Source: an uncultured Prolixibacteraceae bacterium (GTDB taxonomy: Bacteria > Bacteroidota > Bacteroidia > Bacteroidales > Prolixibacteraceae). Taken from it: DNA of 48,801 nt. Positions 1-6,046 of this stretch are shown here, in pieces. The stretch is from the NCBI GenBank assembly GCA_903834475.1, contig CAILJH010000281.1:1-48801 (forward strand), in the 5' to 3' direction. Numbering within the stretch: the stretch's first letter is position 1; every line of letters begins with the position of its first letter. The notes under the pieces are model-generated. The model did not search any database, was not told the DNA's origin, and saw only the letters and a list, made by a program, of their open reading frames with translations. A program made the position numbers and the translations under genes.

Positions 1-20
1 GCCAACATAAAAGTGTTGGC
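1..20. repeat. Short inverted repeat at window edge
   Basis: GCCAACA and TGTTGGC form a 7-bp stem around a 6-nt loop. It sits at the very left edge, so what lies beyond is unknown. There is no T-run on the plus side. It could be half of a terminator for a gene ending left of the window. The stretch from here to the first gene shows nothing else I can support. Confidence 0.3.
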
Positions 21-218
21 CATTAAAATCAAATTTGTTACTTTGTGTAAGCATAAGTCAAGTTTTTTATTGTTTATACTGTGCTAGTTTAAATTTAATA
101 AAATTCCAGACTTATGCTTCAATTTACAAACATAGGGCCTTTCAGGGCGTCAAAACGAAGGAATAAATACGACATTATTTTATTCATATTACTTATCCCG
201 CCATTTCAAGGATCGGAT

Positions 219-425
219 CTATTTCTTTTTCGGGGCCGTACTGATACCGAAAGGCCAGTACAAGGGGCAGAAACTGATCAGGCTGGTAAGTACAAACACA
301 GCAGCCAGAACTAAAAGGATAATTCCTAAAGTGCCGGGAATTACCTTAGTAAAGTACAAAACAGCAAATACGACAGCAACCAGAATTCTGATCACTTTGT
401 CAATAGTTCCAATGTTCTTTTTCAT
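219..425 (-). CDS. DUF2892 (YgaP-type) inner-membrane protein
   Basis: A 68-residue protein with two hydrophobic segments (about residues 10-27 and 32-52) and a short charged tail. The start MKKNIGTIDKVIRI, with NxGxxDrxIR, is the typical DUF2892/YgaP transmembrane signature. Members occur alone or fused to rhodanese domains and are thought to be membrane anchors in sulfane-sulfur handling. The exact function is unknown. It is last in a long minus-strand thiol-redox series, directly after the thioredoxin reductase fusion, which fits that association. Family assignment is good; role is inferred. Confidence 0.8.
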   Translation of the reverse strand: MKKNIGTIDKVIRILVAVVFAVLYFTKVIPGTLGIILLVLAAVFVLTSLISFCPLYWPFGISTAPKKK

Positions 426-455
426 TTTTCTCTAATTTTCAGTAAAGTAAATATT

Positions 456-1724
456 TTAATCTAATTCTTTTGAAATGGCAATGGCGGCAATAGTTCCATC
501 AGCTACAGCTGTTGTAATTTGCCGGTATTTTTTGCTGATCACATCGCCAACGGCATAAACTCCGTCAATATTGGTTCGCATATCTTCGTTGGTTTTAATG
601 TAGCCCCATTGGTCAAGTTCCAGGTTTCCTGCAAAAAGTCCAATGTTTGCTTTAAACCCTGTAAATACGAAAACACCATCGCTAACCAATTTTTTTCGTT
701 CCTTCGTTTTAAGATCCTCGATTTCAGTTACGAGTTGATCTCCTTCTTTAGCAAAACTGCGCGGCTCGTGTTCGTACATCACCGAAATTTTAGGATTGGC
801 CAGCAGTTTCTCCTGTGCCTGTTTGTTGGCAGTCAGCTTGTCGAATTGATGAACCATGGTTATTTTACTGGCAAAGCGGGCAATAAAGTCAGATTCTTCG
901 ACGGCTGAGTTTCCTCCGCCGATGACAACCACTTCTTTATCAACAAAATATTTGGCATCGCAGGTGGCGCAATACGAAATGCCTTTCCCTTTCAATTCTT
1001 TTTCGCCAGGTGCGCCGGTGAAATTTGGCGAGGTCCCAGTAGCAATGATGATCCGTTTTGCTCTGAGCGTTTCGAATTCATCAATGGTCACTTCTTTCTT
1101 TTCGAGGTCAACTTTGGTCACATCAACAGCAACTTTATAGACCGTGCCACATTGTTTGGTTTGTTCGCTCATGTTGTGCGAAAGCATATAACCGGCCTGA
1201 GGCTCAATAAATCCCGGATAATTAGAAACTTCGTGGGTGGTTGACACATGACCGCCGGGCAAAGCAATATCGACCATAACCGCATTTACTTTTGCCTGAC
1301 ACAGGTACAATCCGGCAGTTAATCCGCCTGGACCTGCACCCAAAATAATCACATCGAAATCGGAAACCGATGGTTTTATATGTGATTTGATGGCTATTAC
1401 CTTTTCTTCCGGAATCATGCTGTCGAGGTGACTGATAATATCACTGCGTTTAATTCCTCCGGAAAGTCTATCGGCAACTTCCTTTCCGTTATCGAAAAAC
1501 AGTAAGGTTGGCGACGATTTTACTCCAAGTTTTTCAGCCAACTCTTTGTTTTTCTGCCTGAAGATTTTCAGGAATGTAATATCATCCCCGTAAATTTTCG
1601 ACAAGCCTTCAAATTTTGGAGCAACAGCCTCGCATGGCGGGCACTCTGAAGAATAAAAATCAAGAACCACTTTCTTCCCAAGTGTGATTTCTTTTTCAAA
1701 TTCGGATGTACTAATTTCTTTCAT
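456..1724 (-). CDS. Thioredoxin-thioredoxin reductase fusion protein
   Basis: A 422-residue two-domain flavoenzyme. Residues about 1-105 are a thioredoxin fold with active site CPPC (C28, C31) rather than the usual CGPC. From about residue 122 a low-Mr thioredoxin reductase follows: FAD Rossmann motif ILGAGPGGLTAGLYL, redox pair CATC in SYCATCDAKYF, NADPH motif VVIGGGNSAVEES, and a C-terminal FAD motif GVYAVGDV. Known enzymes pass electrons from NADPH through FAD and CATC to thioredoxin. Here the thioredoxin is attached at the N-terminus, the reverse of the mycobacterial fusion. It could be a self-contained reductase for a specific disulfide or persulfide partner. It follows the radical SAM gene in the same direction, with a repeat element in the gap. 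Confidence 0.93.
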   Translation of the reverse strand: MKEISTSEFEKEITLGKKVVLDFYSSECPPCEAVAPKFEGLSKIYGDDITFLKIFRQKNKELAEKLGVKSSPTLLFFDNGKEVADRLSGGIKRSDIISHLDSMIPEEKVIAIKSHIKPSVSDFDVIILGAGPGGLTAGLYLCQAKVNAVMVDIALPGGHVSTTHEVSNYPGFIEPQAGYMLSHNMSEQTKQCGTVYKVAVDVTKVDLEKKEVTIDEFETLRAKRIIIATGTSPNFTGAPGEKELKGKGISYCATCDAKYFVDKEVVVIGGGNSAVEESDFIARFASKITMVHQFDKLTANKQAQEKLLANPKISVMYEHEPRSFAKEGDQLVTEIEDLKTKERKKLVSDGVFVFTGFKANIGLFAGNLELDQWGYIKTNEDMRTNIDGVYAVGDVISKKYRQITTAVADGTIAAIAISKELD

Positions 1725-1740
1725 GGGGTTGGTATTTTAG

Positions 1741-1794
1741 AGCCCCCTCCAAACCTCCCCCCTGCCTGCGGCAGGCAGGCGAAGGGTGAGGCTT
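1741..1794. repeat. Dispersed intergenic repeat (AGCCCCCTCCAAACC type)
   Basis: Starts AGCCCCCTCCAAACCTCCCC, contains a near-perfect palindrome of CCTGCCTGC with GCAGGCAGG, and ends GAGGCTT. Shorter relatives of the same motif (TTTGGAGGGGGCTT in the other orientation) lie upstream of psrC and of the first rhodanese gene. Repeats of this kind are widespread between genes in Bacteroidota; function unknown. Confidence 0.6.
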
Positions 1795-1891
1795 AAAAAA
1801 AGCAATGTGTTCATATTTGGTTTTATAATCATTCTATTGTGTCTCAAAATTTTCTCAAGGACGTTTCATGTGATAACAATTTATAGTTCTA

Positions 1892-3217
1892 TTATTCATT
1901 AAAATAGGCTCCAAAACCTAACTCCAGCAACTCTTTCACCGGACGGCAATCGGTAGAGCAAACCGTTCCGTTTTTGTTTTTGGCAACCGACCCGCAGCCA
2001 CCTCCGCATGCCAGTTGAACACTGCAATCTTTACATTCGGGAATCGAAACCACATCACGGGTTTCCCATGCATTAACAAGTTCTATCGCTTGTGTAACTT
2101 CCGGATAAAATGTACCCAGCGATTCCTCAGCTTTTCCGACAGTTGCCGTACATGGATAAATGTGTCCGGTATAGTCGAAAGCCCATTCTGTTTTACAAGC
2201 CGGGCATGAGTCGAACAAAGGATCGGGCAAATTGCCATGTTCGGAAAGAAATTTCGAAACGGAATAAGCAGGTTTGTAAAATTCCAGAATATGCGGATGT
2301 TCTTTGGTCAGCGCATATAATTTTTCGTAGAGCGATATCCGGCTGAACAGCTTATCCTGTGTCGACTGGCAGTGGTGCAGTTCGTAATTGCGACCGATCT
2401 GAGTTTTAAAAAGAGCATTTGAAGTCCACTTTTTATCAATGGCAAATTGCGCCAGATCGGTCAGATTTCCAATATTCTCCTGATCAATTACCATTCGTAA
2501 ATTGACCGGAAGTTGATTGGCAAGGCATGCATCAACACCAGCAATGATTTTGTCGAAAGTGCCTCCTCCGTCTTTCAGGAAACGGCGAGCATTGTGAATA
2601 GCGGCTGTTCCATCCAGAGTAATCTGTATTTCGCGGACACGTCCCTGTTTGAGAATGTCGATATATTCGACTAAAGTATAGCCATTGGTTACAAAACACA
2701 CATCGATTTTAGCCTGATTTGCCTGAGCGATCAGGTACGAAATAAGCTCTTTTTGTTTGGGTGAATTCAGCAAAGGTTCGCCACCAAAAACGGTGATGTA
2801 TTTTCGTTTTCCGGCAAATTCATTCCGGATATATTCAAAAAATGCATCGATAATCTTAGGACTCATTGCGCCTTTCGAAGGCGCATATTCGTCCTGATAA
2901 CAATACGAACAGGCAAAATTACAACTGTAATTGGGAACCAGAAACAGCTGAATTTCATCGTCCTCGCGGGTATCCACGAAATCGAGGTATTTGCTCCTGA
3001 AAAGCTTGCTTTCTTCCAGTTCATCAGCCAGATAACCCTTTTCAAATAATTCATTGATAAAACTTTCATCTTTATGAATTCCAAGTTTTCTGACCAGATG
3101 CATTTTTTCAGCATCTTCAGGACTTAAAATATCAGCATTACCAGTGAGAAGGTTGACAATAAAGAAGTTTTCGGAATCTTTAATTGCAGAAAATATATTG
3201 TGTTTCGAGAAATACAT
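1892..3217 (-). CDS. Radical SAM/SPASM peptide maturase
   Basis: A 441-residue protein. Residues about 1-95 form an N-terminal region that could be a peptide-recognition domain. The radical SAM motif CNFACSYCYQ (CxxxCxxC) binds the catalytic 4Fe-4S cluster and SAM; GGEPL and VTNGY follow as in the family. The C-terminal third is a SPASM domain rich in cysteines: CPAC, GHIYPC, CKDCSVQLACGGGC and CSTDC, able to hold two auxiliary clusters. Such enzymes (anSME, thioether and C-C peptide cyclases) modify ribosomal peptides or proteins. Just upstream is a 31-residue cysteine-containing ORF, separated by a strong hairpin, which makes a peptide substrate likely. I cannot assign a subfamily. Alternative: an activator of a sulfatase-like enzyme, but none is present. 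Confidence 0.88.
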   Translation of the reverse strand: MYFSKHNIFSAIKDSENFFIVNLLTGNADILSPEDAEKMHLVRKLGIHKDESFINELFEKGYLADELEESKLFRSKYLDFVDTREDDEIQLFLVPNYSCNFACSYCYQDEYAPSKGAMSPKIIDAFFEYIRNEFAGKRKYITVFGGEPLLNSPKQKELISYLIAQANQAKIDVCFVTNGYTLVEYIDILKQGRVREIQITLDGTAAIHNARRFLKDGGGTFDKIIAGVDACLANQLPVNLRMVIDQENIGNLTDLAQFAIDKKWTSNALFKTQIGRNYELHHCQSTQDKLFSRISLYEKLYALTKEHPHILEFYKPAYSVSKFLSEHGNLPDPLFDSCPACKTEWAFDYTGHIYPCTATVGKAEESLGTFYPEVTQAIELVNAWETRDVVSIPECKDCSVQLACGGGCGSVAKNKNGTVCSTDCRPVKELLELGFGAYFNE

Positions 3218-3230
3218 AGGAGAGTGATTT

Positions 3231-3279
3231 AAAAAAGTGCTTAAAAGAGTGCCTTTGTATCAGCACTCTTTCAGCACTT
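3231..3279 (-). terminator. Intrinsic terminator or attenuator between peptide gene and maturase
   Basis: On the minus strand AAGTGCTGAAAGAGTGC pairs with GCACTCTTTTAAGCACTT across a 10-nt loop, with one bulge, and is followed by six T's. It ends about 14 nt before the maturase start codon. A partly read-through terminator here would give much more peptide mRNA than enzyme mRNA, as is usual for peptide precursor/maturase pairs. Confidence 0.75.
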
Positions 3280-3284
3280 AAAAA

Positions 3285-3380
3285 TTAGTCATGGCAACCA
3301 GCAACGATTTTTGAAGTTTTTGCACAACATTGAGCTACTTTCGCCTGAACAACAACTTTTTTTCTGATTAAACTTTTCAT
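3285..3380 (-). CDS. Putative RiPP precursor peptide, 31 residues, Cys-rich C-terminus
   Basis: A complete ATG-to-TAA frame of 31 codons. The N-terminal half (MKSLIRKKVVVQAKVA) is basic and cysteine-free, leader-like. The C-terminal half, QCCAKTSKIVAGCHD, holds all three cysteines and the only His. It lies directly ahead of the radical SAM/SPASM gene on the same strand, with a terminator-like hairpin between. This arrangement is what a ribosomally made, post-translationally modified peptide would show: leader, Cys core, attenuator, maturase. I do not recognise the peptide family. It could also be a small metal-binding peptide or a chance ORF; the position and cysteine pattern argue against chance. 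Proposed products (thioether or metal chelator) are inference. Confidence 0.6.
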   Translation of the reverse strand: MKSLIRKKVVVQAKVAQCCAKTSKIVAGCHD

Positions 3381-3482
3381 TGTGATTTATTTAGAATTAT
3401 TAAACTAATAAAACTTCGATGATAGTGACCGAAAAAAAGTGAACTTTCTTGCAGTCATAAATTTACTATTATTAACCAACTA

Positions 3483-4133
3483 TTAATTGTTACAATTGCA
3501 TTTTCCTGAAGGCCTTTTGCCACTAATGGTCCAGCTGGCAACTTTAATCATTCCTTTATCGTAGGGAGCCGATTCTTCAATAATCTGAAAATCGGTAAAT
3601 CCAGCCGCTTCAATCTGTTCAAGATATTCATCACGGGTTACCGAACCGGCCCAACATTCTGCAATGGCTTCCGGATCGTTCCTGAATTCGTCAGGTACCG
3701 GACTTGTTGAATAAATATCGCTGACCACAAAACGTCCGCCTTTCTTTAATATCCGGAAGATTTCATTCCAGACAATCTGCTTGTCGGCCGCATGATTGAT
3801 GGTGCAGTTGGATATAACCAGATCGGCAATCTGGTCGCCCAGTTTAATTTCTTCGAGGGTGCTTTTTATGAAATCAACATTCGAAACTTCCAGACGCTCG
3901 GCTGTTTTTCGGGCTTTATCAATCATTCCGTCCGAGATGTCAATGCCATAAACGAAACCATCCTTGCCAACAGATTCTGCCATGCGAATGGTATCAGTTC
4001 CACGGCCGCTTCCTAAATCGACACAAACTTCGTTGAGTTGCGGCTCGGCATAATTTACCGCACCTCCGCAGGAAAGGCAACAATTGGAAGTAGCCAGTTC
4101 GCTGTATCTTTTATTAATTTCAATTAAACTCAT
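3483..4133 (-). CDS. ArsM-like SAM-dependent methyltransferase
   Basis: A 216-residue class I methyltransferase. SAM-binding motif VDLGSGRGTDTIRMA (about residues 37-51), acidic loop GIDISDGMI, and motif IV ISNCTINHAADK match arsenite methyltransferases, in which a Cys-containing SNCVIN-type loop follows the SAM site. Further cysteines suited to soft-metal binding are the N-terminal NCCLSCGG, AECWAGS and the C-terminal KCNCNN. ArsM converts arsenite to methylated arsenicals with thiol reductants; the thioredoxins nearby could serve. No arsR, arsenite exporter or arsC is present, so the substrate could be another thiophilic metal(loid) or a Cys peptide. It has its own promoter and a conserved 41-bp operator-like block upstream, and the Cys peptide gene downstream. 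Confidence 0.8.
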   Translation of the reverse strand: MSLIEINKRYSELATSNCCLSCGGAVNYAEPQLNEVCVDLGSGRGTDTIRMAESVGKDGFVYGIDISDGMIDKARKTAERLEVSNVDFIKSTLEEIKLGDQIADLVISNCTINHAADKQIVWNEIFRILKKGGRFVVSDIYSTSPVPDEFRNDPEAIAECWAGSVTRDEYLEQIEAAGFTDFQIIEESAPYDKGMIKVASWTISGKRPSGKCNCNN

Positions 4134-4221
4134 ATTTTCAATATTTTACTTTTTCTATGGTTTCACTGCTAACTGGAAGGACTGCATTTTCTGATATTCT
4201 TATACTAATTCACTTCGAAGA

Positions 4222-4229
4222 CAAAGATA
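4222..4229 (-). promoter_or_regulatory. -7 promoter element upstream of the ArsM-like gene
   Basis: Minus-strand TATCTTTG matches the Bacteroidetes TAnnTTTG element. No good TTG -33 element lies 19-21 bp upstream; instead the direct-repeat block begins 13 bp upstream. That geometry suits an activator-dependent promoter. The leader would be about 85 nt. Confidence 0.55.
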
Positions 4230-4241
4230 TAATCAAATTTG

Positions 4242-4282
4242 ATGAATCGCATTAATAACACTTAAATCTTTTTAATAACACT
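4242..4282 (-). promoter_or_regulatory. 41-bp operator-like block with two direct repeats (copy 1)
   Basis: On the plus strand it begins ATGAATCGC and contains TTAATAACACT twice, with starts 20 bp apart (4252 and 4272), joined by TAAATCTTT. A second copy at 44960-45000 matches 37 of 41 bases. The four differences are the same A-to-G changes in both repeats (TTAGTGACACT). In each copy the block lies 13-14 bp from a minus-strand TAnnTTTG box, so it most likely binds a common regulator acting on minus-strand genes. It abuts the DUF1847-like stop codon. Confidence 0.7.
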
Positions 4283-4759
4283 TCAATGGATTAGATTTTG
4301 TATTGTTTCCATCGTATTATTTTTGCTTGTGCGGTCCTTCACCACCAGCGTCGTGACAGGTGAGGCGGATTTTTGGTTGAAAACCAGATCATGCCCGACA
4401 CACAATCCCATTGAGATATTGAATTCAGTACTGTTTTCCTTCAGATATTCTGCTTGTCCGACAGGGTTGCACATAATTCCATTGCCTTCACAACCAAGCA
4501 TTTCGTGTTTGGTAATACCTTCGCATTTACAATCAATGGTATATACTTCAAATTCGTTCGAAAGGAAATGTTTTATCGCTTCGGCTTCCTTCGGGAAGGT
4601 TACACAGTGTGCAATGCCAATTCGTTTGATTCCTGCTTTGAGCGCATAGTTTTTGATTTCCTGTACGCGGTTCGAACCACGTACATAGGCATCTTCAGCA
4701 GTTTGCATGATTTCCAGTGACTGCTTGTCGTACAACTTTTCAATATTTTCTGTTCCCAT
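4283..4759 (-). CDS. DUF1847-like metal-binding protein lacking the N-terminal Cys motif
   Basis: A 158-residue protein with the DUF1847 core: IKRIGIAHCVTFPKEAEAI, CKCEG, GNGIMCNPVGQAEYL, and the conserved FNISMGLCVGHDLVFNQKSASPVTTLVVKDR. Usual members are longer and begin with a CxxC-rich segment; here the protein starts at MGTENIEKLYD after that part would end. The thioredoxin gene stops 8 bp upstream, so this looks like a natural short form, not a missed start. Function is unknown; the four conserved cysteines suggest metal or redox chemistry. It is translated after thioredoxin and the NapH-like protein, and is the last gene before the ArsM promoter region. Confidence 0.8.
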   Translation of the reverse strand: MGTENIEKLYDKQSLEIMQTAEDAYVRGSNRVQEIKNYALKAGIKRIGIAHCVTFPKEAEAIKHFLSNEFEVYTIDCKCEGITKHEMLGCEGNGIMCNPVGQAEYLKENSTEFNISMGLCVGHDLVFNQKSASPVTTLVVKDRTSKNNTMETIQNLIH

Positions 4760-4767
4760 TTTTTGTA

Positions 4768-5067
4768 TTAAAAAATACCTTGCAGCACATTTATTAACTG
4801 TTGTTTCGTATGCACGCCAGGCTGTTTGTATTTAATTTCGCCAGTCTTAAAAATCATGAGCGTCGGAACGCTCTGGATTTGATACCGGCCAGCGATGGCC
4901 TGATTTTGGTCCACATCAATTTTGATGACCCGGATACGGTCGCCAAGTTCGGTTGCCAGGTCTTTCAAAATGGGCGATTGTACTTTACAAGGACCGCACC
5001 ATAAGGCATGAAAGTCTATGATGACGGGCTTCGTATCGTTAATTATGGAATCAAAGTTTGCTTTCAT
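4768..5067 (-). CDS. Thioredoxin
   Basis: A 99-residue classical thioredoxin: FHALWCGPCKVQSPILKDLA holds the WCGPC active site, IKIDVDQN and the cis-Pro motif SVPTLMIFK follow. It acts as a cytoplasmic protein-disulfide reductant. I chose the ATG giving MKANFDSI, because it overlaps the stop of the upstream NapH-like gene as ATGA, a sign of translational coupling; a longer start would run deep into that gene. The coupling with an Fe-S membrane protein suggests the thioredoxin takes or gives electrons to the same pathway. Confidence 0.93.
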   Translation of the reverse strand: MKANFDSIINDTKPVIIDFHALWCGPCKVQSPILKDLATELGDRIRVIKIDVDQNQAIAGRYQIQSVPTLMIFKTGEIKYKQPGVHTKQQLINVLQGIF

Positions 5068-5570
5068 TTTTGTACTTTGTAAGTTAAACTTCCGTTTGGA
5101 CAGGATGCCACGCACTGTAAACATTTAGAACAGGTGTAACTACTTCCCGGTTTTTCAAGACTTGGTTTATACAAGCTGTATTTGGATGGTTCCATGGCAA
5201 CGATGTAGCATTTCTTATCGCAGATCCCGCAGTTCAGGCAACTATCAGAATTCACTTTTATCTTGAAAATAGAATATTTGTTCAGGAGTCCGGATATCCA
5301 GGCAATGGGGCAGCCTATTTTATGGTATTGGTACATTTGCTTGATTTTACCATCTTCGCCACCCAAGCCCATCAGCATTTCCATGATCAGACCCATCGGG
5401 CAAACCCAACGGCAAAAGACTTTTCCGAAGATTACTCCAAGAAATACGCCGTAAAACAAAATGTACCAAAGCGAAATATGATATTGCGAAATTCCCAAAT
5501 ACATCGAAACGCCCAATATCGCCAGGATAATCATCCGGTTACTCACCAATATCTTCAACACTTTTCTCAT
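5064..5570 (-). CDS. NapH-type 4Fe-4S membrane protein
   Basis: A 168-residue protein. One hydrophobic N-terminal span and a second (about residues 8-55) lead into CRWVCPMGLIME, the CxxxCP motif of the NapH/NosR/CcoG family. Two ferredoxin-type clusters follow: CLNCGICDKKC and CSKCLQCVASCP. Such proteins take electrons from quinol or cytoplasmic donors and pass them on. The protein is shorter than NapH (about 280 residues) and has fewer membrane spans. Translationally coupled to the next thioredoxin, it may be a membrane partner in thiol reduction. The exact reaction is unknown. Confidence 0.85.
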   Translation of the reverse strand: MRKVLKILVSNRMIILAILGVSMYLGISQYHISLWYILFYGVFLGVIFGKVFCRWVCPMGLIMEMLMGLGGEDGKIKQMYQYHKIGCPIAWISGLLNKYSIFKIKVNSDSCLNCGICDKKCYIVAMEPSKYSLYKPSLEKPGSSYTCSKCLQCVASCPNGSLTYKVQK

Positions 5571-5633
5571 TCTTTTCGACTTAAATCAAGATTCAATATT
5601 CCGGGCAAAGAACTTATTTTAGACAACTGATTA

Positions 5634-5945
5634 TCACAATTTGTTATTCAGGCTCATCCACGAACCGCCGTTGTAAACTTCTAAAAAACCATTTGAACTC
5701 AAAATTCCTTTTGCAGAAGCGCTTCTCATTCCCGATGCACAGCAAGTAATGATGGGGCGTTTTTTGTCTTTAAACTTTTGAAGATTCTTTTGCAGTTGAT
5801 CAACCGGAATATTGACTGATCCCTTAATATGTCCGGAACCATATTCACCTTTGGTGCGAACATCTAAAACGATTGCACCATCATTTACTAACTGGGCATA
5901 ATTGACTGTTTTGATCCCCAGAATCTTCTTAATTGCTTCAAACAT
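5634..5945 (-). CDS. Single-domain rhodanese
   Basis: A 103-residue rhodanese-like sulfurtransferase. IVLDVRTKGEYGSGHIKGSVNIPV is the N-terminal family signature, and the active-site loop is CCASGMRSA, with the second Cys as the predicted persulfide carrier. There is no signal peptide, so it is cytoplasmic. It sits between the large CoADR-rhodanese gene and the NapH-like/thioredoxin pair, which fits persulfide transfer between these proteins. The donor and acceptor are unknown. Confidence 0.92.
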   Translation of the reverse strand: MFEAIKKILGIKTVNYAQLVNDGAIVLDVRTKGEYGSGHIKGSVNIPVDQLQKNLQKFKDKKRPIITCCASGMRSASAKGILSSNGFLEVYNGGSWMSLNNKL

Positions 5946-6046
5946 AAATTTTTATTTTAATGGTTATTTTTCTTTATTGACAACTGTATTCCAGTCAGTT
6001 AATGTTTTGCTTTTTAACGTTTCTTTATGACCTTTCTCCCGACAAA

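Noticed and set aside
3381..3482. A third copy of the 41-bp direct-repeat block before the peptide gene.
   Set aside because: There are two TCACT-containing stretches, but the spacing is 14 rather than 20 bp and the flanks do not match.
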